Origin: Synechococcus sp. NB0720_010 | GTDB lineage: Bacteria > Cyanobacteriota > Cyanobacteriia > PCC-6307 > Cyanobiaceae | Length of the DNA stretch: 64,000 nt | Assembly (NCBI RefSeq): GCF_023078835.1 | Contig: NZ_CP090898.1 | Location: 1,118,045 to 1,182,044 of the forward strand | Reading direction: 5' to 3' | Part shown: piece after piece, positions 27,879 to 38,180 of the stretch | How positions within the stretch are numbered: the stretch's first letter is position 1 | Layout: each line of letters begins with the position of its first letter | Program-made: the position numbers and the translations under genes | The notes under the pieces: generated by a model | Databases searched by the model: none | What the model was told of the DNA's origin: nothing | Seen by the model: only the letters and a program-made list of their open reading frames with translations

Positions 27879-28630
27879 CAAGGCAGGGTGGAGCCGTCGT
27901 GGCAGCGCACCACACGGCCGGCGCCGCGCAGTTCCGTTCGGTAGTGAACGCTGACCGGATCGATCAGCTGGGGATCCAGACCATCGACACCCAGGCCATC
28001 GCGGCCGTGCTCCCGGCCAGAACTATGCAGGTAGCGGCCCTTCCCGAGATAGAGCCCCACATGGGTGCAGCGCTGGGGGCGACCAAAAAAGATCAAATCG
28101 CCGGGACGCAGCAGGCCATAGCAACCGGGCGCCACCGCAACGGGCTGGCAGAAGCGCTCCTGCTGGTAGGCATCCCGCGGGATCCAGACCCCCGCGGCGG
28201 CATAGGCCGCCTGGATGAAGCCTGAGCAGTCAAAGTCGGGCCCCAGGCTCCCGCCCCAGAGGTAGTGGTTGGCCTGCTGGCGCGCGGCCTCGGCAAAGGC
28301 CAAGACGGCCGGCAGGCGCCCAGCAATGGCCGACTCGGACCAGAGCTGCGCCCGTTGGCCCGCGATACAACGGGCATGGCCCAGCAGGTCCCGCGGATCA
28401 ATCCAGCCGGGGTAGCCGTCCTCCAGCAACCTCACCCGCAGGCGCTTCCCGGTCGGCGCCGCTTGACCCAGAACCTGCAGGGCTCGGCCGGCCCAGGCCT
28501 GGGTGGCGAGGCCTGGGCCCGACCAATGGCTGTAGAGATTGAGCGGCGCATCGATGCGCCAAGAGCTGCCCGGGTGCAGCAGCTCCAAGGCCACGGGTGT
28601 TCCCACGGACAACCTGCTTAACCTCGCCAT
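27878..28630 (-). CDS. NlpC/P60 family peptidoglycan hydrolase
   Basis: A 250-residue cysteine peptidase of the NlpC/P60 type, which cuts cell-wall peptides. The catalytic Cys is in GPDFDCSGFIQ, the His in CTHVGLYLG, with LLRPGDLIFFGR between them. An SH3-like N-terminal region (about 1-105) precedes it, as in cyanobacterial gamma-D-glutamyl-diamino-acid endopeptidases. ATG 28630 was chosen; the frame is open further but would run into the divergent gene. It overlaps the DUF819 gene. Confidence 0.88.
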   Translation of the reverse strand: MARLSRLSVGTPVALELLHPGSSWRIDAPLNLYSHWSGPGLATQAWAGRALQVLGQAAPTGKRLRVRLLEDGYPGWIDPRDLLGHARCIAGQRAQLWSESAIAGRLPAVLAFAEAARQQANHYLWGGSLGPDFDCSGFIQAAYAAAGVWIPRDAYQQERFCQPVAVAPGCYGLLRPGDLIFFGRPQRCTHVGLYLGKGRYLHSSGREHGRDGLGVDGLDPQLIDPVSVHYRTELRGAGRVVRCHDGSTLP

Positions 28631-28647
28631 GACCCCGATTGGCTGCG

Positions 28648-29541
28648 ATGGCGTTCTACTGCCCTGATGGGGAGATGGAGCAAGCACTGGTTGCGGCGAT
28701 CAGCAGCCTGGAGCAGGAGGGCCGGCCGGGGCTGAGCGAGCAGCTGTCGGTCACCTGGATCCGCTACGGGCAGTCCCTGCGCGGCGGCTCCGCTGGGGAA
28801 GGGCAGGGGACCCACTGGCGCGGCAACCAAGCCCGCTATCCCGCCAGCGTGGTGAAGCTCCTCTATCTCCTTGCCGCGGAAGCCTGGCTGCAGCGCGAGC
28901 TCATCGACGACACCCCGGAGCTGCGGCGGGCCCTGGCCGACATGATCCGGGATTCCAGCAACGACGCCACGGGGCTTGTGGTGGATCTCTTGACGGGAAC
29001 CTGCAGCGGACCGGAGCTGCCGGCAGCGGCCCTGCAGCAGTGGAGCCAGCAGCGCCAACTGATCAACCGCTGGTACGGCGAGCTGGGCTGGCCGGAATGG
29101 CCGGGCAATAACTCCTGCCAGAAGACCTGGGGAGACGGCCCCTATGGCCGCGAGCGTCAGTCCTACGGCCATGAATTGGAGAACCGCAATCGCCTGAGCA
29201 GCAACCTGACGGCCCGGGTGCTGCAGGCGGTCATGGCCCGGGAGTTGCTCTCCCCCAGCGCCTGCAGCCGGATGCAAGAGCTGCTCTCCCGCAGCCTGGA
29301 GCCCGCGGCCCGCGCCGCTGACCCCGAGAACCAAGTGGATGGATTTCTGGGTGGTGGCCTTCCTGAGGGCGCCCAGCTCTGGAGCAAGGCCGGCTGGATG
29401 AGCCAGGCCCGCCACGACGCGGCCTACATCGAACTGGAGGGCAAGGCTCCGGCCCTAATCGTGGTGCTCAGCGATGGCCCCGAGCGCGCCCAGGACGAGG
29501 CGCTCCTACCGGAGCTCTGCCGGCGCTTGATTGGCCTCTAA
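28648..29541 (+). CDS. class A beta-lactamase-like serine hydrolase
   Basis: A 297-residue serine hydrolase of the beta-lactamase/penicillin-binding fold. The nucleophile motif SxxK is at 67-70 (YPASVVK), the SxN motif at 104-106 (SSND), and the third motif reads SKAGW where class A enzymes have KTG. No signal peptide is seen from ATG 28648, and an upstream TTG 28639 is possible. The altered third motif and the absence of a secretion signal argue against an antibiotic-resistance role. It is divergent from the NlpC/P60 gene. Substrate unknown. Confidence 0.75.
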   Translation: MAFYCPDGEMEQALVAAISSLEQEGRPGLSEQLSVTWIRYGQSLRGGSAGEGQGTHWRGNQARYPASVVKLLYLLAAEAWLQRELIDDTPELRRALADMIRDSSNDATGLVVDLLTGTCSGPELPAAALQQWSQQRQLINRWYGELGWPEWPGNNSCQKTWGDGPYGRERQSYGHELENRNRLSSNLTARVLQAVMARELLSPSACSRMQELLSRSLEPAARAADPENQVDGFLGGGLPEGAQLWSKAGWMSQARHDAAYIELEGKAPALIVVLSDGPERAQDEALLPELCRRLIGL

Positions 29542-29547
29542 ACGAAC

Positions 29548-29578
29548 AAAACCCCAGCCCGTGATCGGACTGGGGTTT
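29548..29578 (-). terminator. terminator between the serine hydrolase and tRNA-Ser
   Basis: AAACCCCAG and CTGGGGTTT form an inverted repeat around 12-13 bases. Read on the minus strand it is followed by TTTTGTT and would end tRNA-Ser transcripts; it may work in both directions between the convergent genes. Confidence 0.7.
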
Positions 29579-29602
29579 GATCGGGGTGTCCCGGTCGGGA
29601 AC

Positions 29603-29691
29603 GGAGAGGGAGGGATTCGAACCCTCGACAGAAGTTGCCTCCTGTAACTCCTTAGCAGGGAGCCGCTTTCAACCACTCAGCCACCTCTCCA
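29603..29691 (-). tRNA. tRNA-Ser (GCT)
   Basis: An 89-nt tRNA with the long variable arm of class II tRNAs. Acceptor arms GGAGAGG and CCTCTCC, anticodon loop CTGCTAA (GCT), T arm with GGTTCGAATCC. It lies between alr and the terminator. Confidence 0.95.
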
Positions 29692-29708
29692 GTGGCCCGC
29701 AAAGACTA

Positions 29709-30926
29709 TCAGGCGCTGGCACCGCGAACGGCCCGTTGGGGCAGCCGCGGCAAGCGGTGTTTGAAACCGCAGAGGATCTCCCAGGGGATGGTGCCGATCG
29801 GGTCGCTCCAGGCCGTGGGATCGATCCGCTCACCGGCCTCCTCCCCGAGCAGCGTGACGACGCTGCCGGCCTCCAGCTCCGGTACATCCGTGGCATCCAG
29901 CACCAGCTGATCCATGGTGATCGCCCCCACCTGGGGCACCCGCTGACCGGCGAAGAGCACCTCCAGCTGGTTGGAGAGCAGCCGCGGGACGCCATCGGCA
30001 TAGCCAATCCCCACCACCGCCAGCCGGCTCGGCCGTTGGGTGATGAAGCGATGGCCGTAGCTCACGCCAACCCCGGCGGGGACCTCCCGAATCAAGCTGA
30101 CCCGGGCACGGACGTGCATCGCCGGCTGCAGGTCCAGACCGGCACCCAGGTGATCCGAGGGGCGCTGGCCGTAGAGGGCCAGCCCCACCCGCACCAGGTC
30201 GTAGTGCAACTGACGGCTGCGCAGCGTCCCAGCGGAATTGGCCAGGTGGCGGCAACCCGAGGGCAACTGCTGCTGCTGCAGTCCCGTCAGGACAGAGTCG
30301 AAGCGCTGCTGCTGGGTGGCCGTCAGGGCATCCAGTCCATCTCCCGGGGCGTCGGCTCCGGCCAGGTGGGAATAGACCCCGGCCAGCTGCAGCGACTCCA
30401 GGCCGGCGATGGCCTGAACCAACCGCGGCCCCTCCTCCCAGGGCGCGCCGAGCCGGCTCATGCCGGTGTCCAATTTGAGATGGACCGCCAACTGACGACC
30501 GCTACCGCTGGCCAGGTTCTGGCAGAGCAACGCCTCACGCATGCCGCTGAGGGTGGGCATCAGCTGCCAATGCAGGCAGGCGCGCAACTCATCTGGATGG
30601 CTGAGGTTGCCCAGCACCAGGACGGGCTGATCCAGCCCCGCCTGGCGCAACTCCACCCCCTCCTGAAGCGTGGCCACCCCAAAGCAGCTGGCCCCACCGG
30701 CGGCGGCAGAACGGGCGACCGGGACCGCGCCGTGGCCATAGCCATCGGCCTTGACCACCGCCATCAGCGCAGAGCCCGGCTGCAGCGAGCGCCTCAGGGC
30801 CTCGGCGTTGGCCTGGATCGCCGCCTCATCGATTTCCACCCAGGCCCGCTGACGGGGATGGGGCTGCGGCGCCAAGGCAGCGGCCGCCGGGTCCTCGAAG
30901 GCAGCAGCAGGCGATGCGTCAACCAT
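29709..30926 (-). CDS. alr: alanine racemase
   Basis: Pyridoxal-phosphate enzyme that makes D-alanine for peptidoglycan. From ATG 30926 the protein has 405 residues. The Lys that holds the cofactor is Lys 59 in AVVKADGYGHGA, and the catalytic Tyr is in GVSYGHRF. KLDTGMSRLG and ITMDQLVLD are further family motifs. The frame is open a few codons upstream but those overlap the divergent HNH gene. Confidence 0.95.
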   Translation of the reverse strand: MVDASPAAAFEDPAAAALAPQPHPRQRAWVEIDEAAIQANAEALRRSLQPGSALMAVVKADGYGHGAVPVARSAAAGGASCFGVATLQEGVELRQAGLDQPVLVLGNLSHPDELRACLHWQLMPTLSGMREALLCQNLASGSGRQLAVHLKLDTGMSRLGAPWEEGPRLVQAIAGLESLQLAGVYSHLAGADAPGDGLDALTATQQQRFDSVLTGLQQQQLPSGCRHLANSAGTLRSRQLHYDLVRVGLALYGQRPSDHLGAGLDLQPAMHVRARVSLIREVPAGVGVSYGHRFITQRPSRLAVVGIGYADGVPRLLSNQLEVLFAGQRVPQVGAITMDQLVLDATDVPELEAGSVVTLLGEEAGERIDPTAWSDPIGTIPWEILCGFKHRLPRLPQRAVRGASA

Positions 30927-30949
30927 CCGCCCTTGGCAGTGCACCTAGC

Positions 30950-31519
30950 ATGCATAGAAATTACGGGGTTGCCCAGCGCAGCTCCCCAGGCAGCGCTCCC
31001 ATGGGCTCGGTTCTGGTTCTGAACGCCTCCTACGAGCCCCTGAACGTCACCACCTGGCGCAGGGCAACAGTGATGGTGCTTAAGGGAAAAGCCGAGGGGC
31101 TGGAGCACTCCCCCGGGCGGCAACTGCGTCCAGGCCTGGGACTGCCAACGGTGATTCGTCTACGGCAATTCGTCCGCGTGCCCTTCCGGCCACTGCCCCT
31201 GACCCGCCGGAACGTCTTCCACCGCGATGGCCAGCGCTGCCAGTACTGCGGCAGCAGCAGCGAACGGCTCTCGATCGATCACGTCCTGCCCCGCAGCCGC
31301 GGCGGCAGCCACAGCTGGGACAACGTCACCACGGCCTGCCTGCGCTGCAACGTGCACAAGGGCAATCGCACGCCCAAGGAAGCGAGCATGCCCCTGCAAT
31401 CGGCACCCCGGCGGCCGCTCAGCGGTGCGGTCTTTGAGGCCCAACGGCAGATGGCCAAGGGCGGCCACCTGGAATGGGCCAAGTACGTGGACGGCTGGGA
31501 GAACCCGCTCGCTAGTTGA
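30950..31519 (+). CDS. HNH endonuclease family protein
   Basis: A 189-residue protein of the cyanobacterial/chloroplast HNH group. The N-terminal [19 protein letters not shown] is its hallmark, and the HNH core has [34 protein letters not shown] with two CxxC zinc pairs. The biological role is undefined and it is not part of a restriction cassette here. ATG 30950 was chosen; ATG 31001 is equally good by homology. It meets prfA tail to tail with 8 bases of overlap. Confidence 0.85.
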   Translation: MHRNYGVAQRSSPGSAPMGSVLVLNASYEPLNVTTWRRATVMVLKGKAEGLEHSPGRQLRPGLGLPTVIRLRQFVRVPFRPLPLTRRNVFHRDGQRCQYCGSSSERLSIDHVLPRSRGGSHSWDNVTTACLRCNVHKGNRTPKEASMPLQSAPRRPLSGAVFEAQRQMAKGGHLEWAKYVDGWENPLAS

Positions 31520-32615
31520 CCCCGCTGGCCTGATCGGCCAGTTCCTCCAACTGCCGCCGTTGGTCAGCGGAGACGCAGGCGCCGATCAACTCAGCCAGTT
31601 GGCCCTGGAGCACCGGCTCCAGTGAGAAGTTGCGGCCGAGGCGGTGATCGGTCGTGCGGTTGTCTTTGTAGTTGTAGGTGCGGATCTTCTCGCTGCGATC
31701 CCCACTGCCCACCTGGGCCAGACGGGCCGAGCGCTCCTTGGCGTTGGCCTCGGCCAGCTCACGCTCATAGAGCTTGGCCCGCAGGATCTCCAGGGCCCGT
31801 TCACGGTTCTGCAGCTGGGAGCGTTCTTGGGTGCAGAACACCCGGATGCCGGTGGGTTTGTGCAGCAGGTCCACGGCCGTCTCCACCTTGTTGACGTTCT
31901 GGCCGCCGGCGCCGCCCGAGCGGGCGGTGCTGATCTCCAGGTCCGTCGGGTCGATCTGAACCTCCACTGGGTCGGCCTCCGGCATGACCGCCACCGTGGC
32001 CGTCGAGGTGTGGACCCGGCCCTGGGACTCGGTGGCGGGCACCCGCTGCACCCGGTGCACACCGGCTTCGTACTTGAGCTGACTGAAGACGCTGTCGCCC
32101 TGGATCGCCAGAATCAGTTCCTTGTAACCCCCCAGTTCCGCCTCCGAGGCACTGACGGGCTGCACTTTCCAGCCGACGCTCTGGGCGTAGCGCTCGTACA
32201 TCCGAGCCAGATCCCCCGCCCAGATCGCCGCCTCATCGCCACCCGCACCGGCGCGAATCTCGAGCATCACGCTGCGTTCGTCCCGGGGATCACGGGGCAG
32301 AAGCGCCAAGGTCAGCTGCTCCTCCATGGCGGCAATCTGTGTCGCCAGACCGCTGAGCTCCTCTTGGGCTAGGGCCTCCATCTCCTGGTCGCCGCGGGAC
32401 TCCTTCAGAAGCTGCCTGGCCTCCTGTTCCTGTTTGCGCCACTGGCAAAGCTGGTCGTAGCCCAGCACCAGGGGCTCCAGTCGGGCCCGCTCCCGCGCGA
32501 TGGGCTCCAGCTGCGCAGGGTTGGCGGCCACATCCGGGTCTGCCAGCTGCCGCTCCAGGGTGTCAAAGGTGGTGCGTGCCGTCTCCAGACGTTCACGCAG
32601 GAAAGAAGCATCCAT
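31512..32615 (-). CDS. prfA: peptide chain release factor 1
   Basis: Recognises UAA and UAG stop codons and releases the finished protein. The 367-residue protein has the hydrolysis motif [17 protein letters not shown] with the methylated Gln, and the conserved [12 protein letters not shown]-terminal region. It follows rpmE, from which it is separated by a terminator. Confidence 0.97.
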   Translation of the reverse strand: MDASFLRERLETARTTFDTLERQLADPDVAANPAQLEPIARERARLEPLVLGYDQLCQWRKQEQEARQLLKESRGDQEMEALAQEELSGLATQIAAMEEQLTLALLPRDPRDERSVMLEIRAGAGGDEAAIWAGDLARMYERYAQSVGWKVQPVSASEAELGGYKELILAIQGDSVFSQLKYEAGVHRVQRVPATESQGRVHTSTATVAVMPEADPVEVQIDPTDLEISTARSGGAGGQNVNKVETAVDLLHKPTGIRVFCTQERSQLQNRERALEILRAKLYERELAEANAKERSARLAQVGSGDRSEKIRTYNYKDNRTTDHRLGRNFSLEPVLQGQLAELIGACVSADQRRQLEELADQASGVN

Positions 32616-32634
32616 GGAAGCGGCTCAAGCCAGC

Positions 32635-32665
32635 AAAAAGCCGGACGCCCTAGAGCATCCGGCTT
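32635..32665 (-). terminator. Rho-independent terminator of rpmE
   Basis: On the minus strand AAGCCGGATGC-TCTAGG-GCGTCCGGCTT is followed by TTT (AAAAA on the plus strand). It marks the end of the ribosomal protein cluster before prfA. Confidence 0.85.
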
Positions 32666-32700
32666 GGGGAATGAATGTCACGTCAGACGTGAGTGACCGA

Positions 32701-32964
32701 TCAGGCCTTCTCGGCTGCTTCGGCCTTGGGCTCGGCTTTGGCATCGGCGCCAGCAGCGCTGCCCATGCCGTACTTGCGCATGAAGCGATCCACACGACCC
32801 TCGGTGTCCAGGATCTTTTGGGTCCCGGTATAGAAGGGGTGGTTGCCGCTCCAGACGTCGACGTGGATCTCGGGGGAGGTGGAGCCAGTGGTCATCACCA
32901 CTTCTCCGTTGCAGATCACCTTGGCATCGGGATACCAGGTGGGGTGAATGTCGGCCTTCGGCAT
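32701..32964 (-). CDS. rpmE: 50S ribosomal protein bL31
   Basis: An 87-residue protein with MPKADIHPTWYPDAKVICNG and the VDVWSGNHPFYTGTQ segment typical of L31. Only one Cys is present, so this is the zinc-free C-minus type. The tail beyond about 66 is rich in Ala, Lys and Glu. Encoded 32 bases after rpsI. Confidence 0.96.
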   Translation of the reverse strand: MPKADIHPTWYPDAKVICNGEVVMTTGSTSPEIHVDVWSGNHPFYTGTQKILDTEGRVDRFMRKYGMGSAAGADAKAEPKAEAAEKA

Positions 32965-32996
32965 GACGGGTACGGGGCTGAGGGGCGAAAGCGCAA

Positions 32997-33398
32997 TCAG
33001 CGCTTGGAGAACTGAGGAGCCTTACGGGCTTTCTTCAGGCCGTACTTACGACGCTCCTTGGCGCGCGGGTCACGGCTGAGGTGCCCTTCAGTCTTGAGGG
33101 GCTTGCGGTTGTCGGGGGACAGCTCGCACAGGGCACGGGCAGCGCCTTGCTTGATGGCATCCGCCTGACCGGTCAGACCACCACCGCGGACGTTGACCAG
33201 CAGGTCGTACTCACCACCCAGACCAAGGGTCTGCAGGGGAGCCTTGACTGCCGCCAGGTAGGCGGGGTTGTAGTTCAGGTAGTTGTCACCGGGACGACCG
33301 TTGATGGTCACGGTGCCATTGCCAGGGACGACGCGGACGCGTGCCACGGCGGTCTTACGACGGCCGGTTCCCCAGTAGACGACTTTGGTGGTGCTCAT
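32997..33398 (-). CDS. rpsI: 30S ribosomal protein uS9
   Basis: 133 residues with [19 protein letters not shown] and the C-terminal [20 protein letters not shown] tail that reaches the P-site tRNA. The start overlaps the rplM stop by 4 bases. Confidence 0.97.
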   Translation of the reverse strand: MSTTKVVYWGTGRRKTAVARVRVVPGNGTVTINGRPGDNYLNYNPAYLAAVKAPLQTLGLGGEYDLLVNVRGGGLTGQADAIKQGAARALCELSPDNRKPLKTEGHLSRDPRAKERRKYGLKKARKAPQFSKR

Positions 33399-33847
33399 TT
33401 GGCGGAAGCGGCGGGATCGAGGGCCAGGGCCTTGGGCTGTTGGGCGGCGTGGGGGTGCTCAGCACCCTTGTAGACCTTCAGCTTGCGGAAGAGCTGACGA
33501 CCGAGAGCGTTGTGGGGAAGCATGCCCTTAACGGCCTTCTCGATGATCCGCTCGGGGATCCGTGCCTGCAGCGCAGCGAAGGTTTCGGTCTTCATGCCAC
33601 CGGGGCGACCGGAGTGACGGCGGTAGACCTTGTCGGAAGCCTTGTTGCCGCTCACACGCACCTTCTCAGCATTGATCACCACGACGAAGTCGCCGGCGTC
33701 GATGTGAGGGGCGAAGTTGGGGTTGTTCTTACCCCGCAGAACCGAAGCGACCTCGGTGGCAAGCCGGCCGAGGGTCTGGTTCTCAGCGTCCACCAGATAC
33801 CACTGGCGTGCTGAGGAATCCTGGGGGGGGACGAGAGTCTTGTTCAT
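33395..33847 (-). CDS. rplM: 50S ribosomal protein uL13
   Basis: 150 residues from ATG 33847: [37 protein letters not shown] and [24 protein letters not shown] are family motifs. The frame remains open for 69 codons upstream but that part resembles nothing and is not counted. The pair rplM-rpsI is standard. Confidence 0.96.
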   Translation of the reverse strand: MNKTLVPPQDSSARQWYLVDAENQTLGRLATEVASVLRGKNNPNFAPHIDAGDFVVVINAEKVRVSGNKASDKVYRRHSGRPGGMKTETFAALQARIPERIIEKAVKGMLPHNALGRQLFRKLKVYKGAEHPHAAQQPKALALDPAASAK

Positions 33848-34086
33848 CGCGCCGGCGGGCCGGTTCGGATAGGACCCCATCACCACGCTTAGGCGGGTGG
33901 GGTTGGACAGGGTGTCTGGACTGTGGGTCTCGACTAATGACGGCAGCCACCCGATCACTCGGGTGTCAATCGCTCGTTGAGTGAACCTACCGCTTCGCCG
34001 ATCCCCACTTCGGGGGACAGGGTTTACAGGCAGGGGCTGGCCGCCGATGGACATCGGCAGGTCAACTCTGAGACCGGCAGACCCAG

Positions 34087-34956
34087 TCAGTGCAAGGACT
34101 GACCCGGTGCTGCTGGCGGTGCATCAGAGCCCTCCAGCAAATACCGCGGTTGACAATCGTACCAGGCAGCCTGGGGGAAGACCTCACTCGGGTAGCCCAC
34201 CCTCAGCAGGCATAACCCCTGCGGGGGAGCGGCTTCTTTGACCTCCTCACGGGCCTGGTTTCGCCAGCGGCGACTGAAGGCCTCCAGGCTGAGGCGTCCC
34301 TCCCCGACGGCCACCAGCTGCCCCATCACAAGGCGCACCATCCCGTAGAGAAAGCCGCTGGCCTGAAGCTCCACCTCCAGCAGGTCACCGCGGCGCTGCA
34401 CCGAGACCTCCTGGAGGGTCGTACGGGAGTGTGAGCGGGCGCTACCCGCCCTCTCAAACGCCGCAAAATCGTGCTCCCCGAGCATGCCCTCGAGGGCCTC
34501 GCGCATCCGGGCCTCATCGAGCCTGAACTGATAGCGGTGCCAGCTCCAGGGAGCCAGAAACAGATTGGGGATGCGGGCGTTGTAGATGGTGTAGCGGTAG
34601 CGCCTGTAGGTGGCGCTAAAGCAGGCATGCCAGTCCGCGGGAACGGAAGCTGCTGAACGCACGCGGATGCTGGCCGGCAGGCGGCCGTTGAGGGCCGCGG
34701 GCCAGCGGTGCGGAGGGATCGGGCCGGCGCAGTCGAAATGCACCACCTGGCCAGCGGCGTGAACGCCGCTGTCGGTTCGACCAGCCGCCACAACGGTGGC
34801 GGGGCCATCTGGATCCAACTGAGCCAAGGCCCGCTCCAGCGCTTCCTGGACGCTGGGGTCCCGGGGCTGGCGCTGCCAGCCGCAGTAGGCCGAGCCGTCG
34901 TACTGCAGGCAGAGGGCGATGCGCCTAAGCCCCCCTGCTGGCGTCGCGTCAGTCAA
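34087..34956 (-). CDS. truA: tRNA pseudouridine synthase A
   Basis: Makes pseudouridine at positions 38-40 of tRNA anticodon stems. The 289-residue protein has [15 protein letters not shown], the catalytic Asp in [19 protein letters not shown], and the C-terminal [20 protein letters not shown]. It lies between rplQ and rplM, as in other cyanobacteria. Confidence 0.96.
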   Translation of the reverse strand: MTDATPAGGLRRIALCLQYDGSAYCGWQRQPRDPSVQEALERALAQLDPDGPATVVAAGRTDSGVHAAGQVVHFDCAGPIPPHRWPAALNGRLPASIRVRSAASVPADWHACFSATYRRYRYTIYNARIPNLFLAPWSWHRYQFRLDEARMREALEGMLGEHDFAAFERAGSARSHSRTTLQEVSVQRRGDLLEVELQASGFLYGMVRLVMGQLVAVGEGRLSLEAFSRRWRNQAREEVKEAAPPQGLCLLRVGYPSEVFPQAAWYDCQPRYLLEGSDAPPAAPGQSLH

Positions 34957-34976
34957 AGCTGCTGCACCAAAGCCAT

Positions 34977-35010
34977 AAAAAACCGCGCGGAGGAGAGCCC
35001 CCCACGCGGT
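34977..35010 (-). terminator. terminator after rplQ
   Basis: On the minus strand ACCGCG pairs with CGCGGT around a G/C-rich loop and six T residues follow. It lies 39 bases after the rplQ stop and 21 before truA. Confidence 0.75.
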
Positions 35011-35048
35011 GCGGATGATCGACAGCAGGTCCGCTCGGACCCACGGAC

Positions 35049-35399
35049 TCAGACCAGCTCGATGATCGCCATTTCGGCGTTGTCGCCACGGCGGGGAACG
35101 GTGCGAATGATGCGGGTGTAACCGCCATTGCGGTCGCCGTAACGCTCCTGGGCCTTGTCGAACAGGGCGTGGACCAGTTGCTTGTCGTAGATGTAGCCGA
35201 TGGCACGACGGCGGGCGGCAAGGCTGCCGTCCTTGGCCAGGGTGATCATGCGCTCAGCTTCATCGCGAAGCGCCTTGGCACGGGCCTTGGTGGTGGTCAG
35301 ACGACCCTCACGGATCAGCTGAGTGGTCAGAGCGCGAAGCATGGCTTTGCGCTGGTCGGCGGGACGCCCCAACTTGGGGACTCGGCACTGGTGACGCAT
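35049..35399 (-). CDS. rplQ: 50S ribosomal protein bL17
   Basis: 116 residues with [29 protein letters not shown] and the [26 protein letters not shown] terminus. It follows rpoA in the standard alpha-operon order. Confidence 0.97.
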   Translation of the reverse strand: MRHQCRVPKLGRPADQRKAMLRALTTQLIREGRLTTTKARAKALRDEAERMITLAKDGSLAARRRAIGYIYDKQLVHALFDKAQERYGDRNGGYTRIIRTVPRRGDNAEMAIIELV

Positions 35400-35439
35400 G
35401 ACTAAATCGGGTTAACGCGGGAGACAGGGTGCTGCGCGA

Positions 35440-36378
35440 TCAGGCGCTGGTGCGGCTCTGGGGCAGGGAGATACCGATGCGCTCGAGGGCCTCGATCACC
35501 TCGTCAGCCGACTTGGAACCGAAGTTCTTGATTTCGAGCAGATCTTCGTAGCTGAAGCCCATCAGGTCAGACACGGAGTTGACTTGGGCGCGCTTCAGGC
35601 AGTTGTAGGCGCGAACCGAGAGGTTCAGCTCTTCCAGGGGAATCTGAGCTTCGGCGGAGGGCTCGGGCTCCTGGCCTTGCTCCTCTTCCATGGTCAGGGT
35701 CGCCATGGGCTGGATCAAGGTGATCAGCTGGTTGGCGGCCTGGGCCATCGCGTCGTCAGGCGTCAGGGAACCGTCGGTCTGAATCTCCAGACGCAGGCGC
35801 TCACGGGCCGATCCGCCTTCACCGACAGCGGTCTCGTCGATGGTGTAATTCGCCCGCTGGACAGGCATGAAGACGGCATCGATCTGGAGAAGATCGACAG
35901 CGCTAGTGTCCTCAACGCGGCGGTCAACGGGGCGATAGCCAACACCACGCTCGACGTGCACCTCGAGCTCCAGGCTGTGGCCTTCGGCGACGGTGGCAAT
36001 CGGGCGGGCGGGGTCGATCACCGACACCTGTGAGGAGAACTGCAGGTCACCGGCGGTGACGGTCGCAGGACCATTCACGACCAGGCGGCCGATCTCCAGC
36101 TCGCGGCTGCGGCTGTTGACGGCAACGTCCTTGCAGTTGAGAAGGATGTCGAGGACGTCTTCGCGGACGCCAGGAACGGTGGCGTACTCGTGGTTCACGC
36201 CAGCGATGCGCACGGCGGTGATGGCGCTGCCCTCCAGGGCACCCATCAGCATGCGGCGCAGGGAATTACCGAGGGTCGTCGCCTGGCCACGCTCAAGGGG
36301 GCCAATGACGAAGACGCCGGTTTGGGAACGATCGTCAGCGATCTGGTGTTCAACCCGATCGATCTGGTACTGCAACAC
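35440..36378 (-). CDS. rpoA: RNA polymerase alpha subunit
   Basis: 312 residues. The N-terminal domain ([31 protein letters not shown]) dimerises and seeds core assembly. The C-terminal domain ([51 protein letters not shown]) binds UP elements and activators. A Glu-rich linker lies near 226-240. Between rpsK and rplQ. Confidence 0.97.
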   Translation of the reverse strand: MLQYQIDRVEHQIADDRSQTGVFVIGPLERGQATTLGNSLRRMLMGALEGSAITAVRIAGVNHEYATVPGVREDVLDILLNCKDVAVNSRSRELEIGRLVVNGPATVTAGDLQFSSQVSVIDPARPIATVAEGHSLELEVHVERGVGYRPVDRRVEDTSAVDLLQIDAVFMPVQRANYTIDETAVGEGGSARERLRLEIQTDGSLTPDDAMAQAANQLITLIQPMATLTMEEEQGQEPEPSAEAQIPLEELNLSVRAYNCLKRAQVNSVSDLMGFSYEDLLEIKNFGSKSADEVIEALERIGISLPQSRTSA

Positions 36379-36434
36379 GGTCTGAAGCTCAGATAGGTGG
36401 ATGGACCCCCTCTGGGGCTAGTCGATGCGTCGAA

Positions 36435-36827
36435 TCAGACCCGGCGACGCTTGGAACGGCGGCAACCGTTGTGGGGCAGCGGGGTGACGTCACGGATCAG
36501 GGTGATCTCCAGACCGGCAACCTGCAGGGCACGGATGGCGGTTTCACGACCGGAACCAGGACCGCGAACCAGCACCTCGATTTGGCGCATCCCCTGCTCA
36601 AGGGCGCGACGGGCTGCTGCTTCTGCGGCGGTCTGGGCGGCGAAGGGGGTGCCTTTACGGGCGCCCTTGAAACCGCTGGCACCAGCGGAGCTCCAGGAGA
36701 TCACTTCACCAGCGGTGTCAGTGATGGAGACGATGGTGTTGTTGAACGTGCTCTGGATGTGGGCAACGCCGTTAGGGACGTTGCGCTTCGTCTTCTTGGA
36801 ACCAGATTTCTTGGCGGGCTTGGCCAT
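36435..36827 (-). CDS. rpsK: 30S ribosomal protein uS11
   Basis: 130 residues with [22 protein letters not shown] and [16 protein letters not shown]; the C terminus [13 protein letters not shown] is the conserved basic tail. A CCCTGC-GGTC-GCAGGG hairpin lies just upstream at 36836-36851. Confidence 0.97.
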   Translation of the reverse strand: MAKPAKKSGSKKTKRNVPNGVAHIQSTFNNTIVSITDTAGEVISWSSAGASGFKGARKGTPFAAQTAAEAAARRALEQGMRQIEVLVRGPGSGRETAIRALQVAGLEITLIRDVTPLPHNGCRRSKRRRV

Positions 36828-36950
36828 GGATAAAGCCCTGCGGTCGCAGGGAGGTGATCGGGGGTCTTAGGGGGGCAACCTGGTGACGACGGCACGCAAT
36901 CGGCCGAACGGCAGGTGCTAGGGGGCCAAAGGGCTAGAGCAAGCCGCGGC

Positions 36951-37316
36951 TTACTTCTTCTTACCGGCCACGGTCTTGCGGCTACCGCGGCGGGTCCGGG
37001 CATTGGTGCGGGTGCGCTGACCGCGAACGGGCAGACCGACGCGGTGACGACGGCCACGGACGCAGCCGATGTCCTGCAGGCGCTTCATGGCCATGCCCTC
37101 CTGACGGCGAAGATCGCCTTCGAGGGTGTAGCTCTCGGTTGCACCGCGCAGCTTTTGGACGTCGGAATCATCCAGGTCCTTGACGCGGGTGTCGGGGTTG
37201 ACACCGGTCTTGGCCAGAATCTTTTGGGCCGTGGTCAGGCCGATTCCGTAGACGTAGGTCAGGGCGATTTCGATCCTCTTGTCGCGAGGAATATCAACGC
37301 CGGCAATACGAGCCAC
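36951..37316 (-). CDS. rpsM: 30S ribosomal protein uS13
   Basis: 121 residues starting at GTG 37316 ([26 protein letters not shown]); the open frame continues 24 codons upstream but S13 begins here. C terminus [20 protein letters not shown]. Contacts the A- and P-site tRNAs. Confidence 0.95.
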   Translation of the reverse strand: MARIAGVDIPRDKRIEIALTYVYGIGLTTAQKILAKTGVNPDTRVKDLDDSDVQKLRGATESYTLEGDLRRQEGMAMKRLQDIGCVRGRRHRVGLPVRGQRTRTNARTRRGSRKTVAGKKK

Positions 37317-37435
37317 TGAAAAAACGTTGGGGGTGAGCAGGGGAAGGACTTGAGCGGTTGCCCTCAGAACGAACCGAGAGACACTCAAGCCAATTGTTTT
37401 GGTCCCAAGGGACCGGGGACAAGGTCAGCGCAGGA

Positions 37436-37549
37436 TCAACCCTGGCGCTGCTTGTGCTTCGGGTTGGTGCAGATGACCATCACCCGACCGTGCCGGCGAA
37501 TCACGCGGCACTTGTCGCACATTTTCTTGACCGAGGCACGCACCTTCAT
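37436..37549 (-). CDS. rpmJ: 50S ribosomal protein bL36
   Basis: 37 residues, [21 protein letters not shown] then [15 protein letters not shown], with the C-x2-C...C...H zinc ligands. ATG 37549 is the true start; the upstream open frame is not coding. Confidence 0.96.
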   Translation of the reverse strand: MKVRASVKKMCDKCRVIRRHGRVMVICTNPKHKQRQG

Positions 37550-37595
37550 GGGAGCGGTCTCTCCAAATTTCCAAACAGCGACCTTACCACAGGGG

Positions 37596-38144
37596 TCAAC
37601 CCAACAGGGCTGCGATCCGATCGGAAATGGCGTCGACTGTGCCGGCCGCTTCGACCGGGGCAATCAGCCCACGTTCGCGGTAATAGGCAATCAGGGGCTC
37701 GGTTTGCTCGCGGTAGACCTCCAGGCGGTGGCGAATGACCTCCTCGTTGTCGTCGGCCCGGCCGCGGGAGAGCAATCGCTGCACCAGAACACCGTCATCG
37801 AGTTCCATCAGAACGACGAGCTCGATCTGCTGGCCCAGCTCCTCGAGCAGGCTGGCCAGGGCATCGGCCTGGGCGACATTGCGGGGGAAGCCATCCAGCA
37901 ACCAGCCACCACTGTGGTTTTGCAGGCGGCTGCGGACGATCGCCAGCACCAGGGCATCGCTCACCAGCTCACCGCGGGCCATCACGGCCTCCGCCTCTTT
38001 GCCCAGGTCGCTGCCGGCGGCGACTTCAGCCCGCAGCAGATCACCGGTGGAGAGGTGGAGCAGGCCTTGGCTCTCGGCAAGCTTCTGGGCTTGGGTGCCC
38101 TTACCGGCGCCGGGGGGACCGAGGAACAGCAGACGTTGCTTCAT
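37596..38144 (-). CDS. adk: adenylate kinase
   Basis: Interconverts AMP + ATP and 2 ADP. The 182-residue protein has the P-loop [14 protein letters not shown] at 7-20, [11 protein letters not shown] at 35-45, and LDGFPRN near 85. It is the short form without the long LID insertion. It follows secY, as in most bacteria. Confidence 0.96.
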   Translation of the reverse strand: MKQRLLFLGPPGAGKGTQAQKLAESQGLLHLSTGDLLRAEVAAGSDLGKEAEAVMARGELVSDALVLAIVRSRLQNHSGGWLLDGFPRNVAQADALASLLEELGQQIELVVLMELDDGVLVQRLLSRGRADDNEEVIRHRLEVYREQTEPLIAYYRERGLIAPVEAAGTVDAISDRIAALLG

Positions 38145-38180
38145 GGCAAGGAAGGAAGAGAAGGAGCAAGGAGGGGGGAG

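Noticed and set aside
33848-34054. N-terminal extension of uL13
   Set aside because: The extra 69 codons resemble nothing, while uL13 starts normally at ATG 33847.
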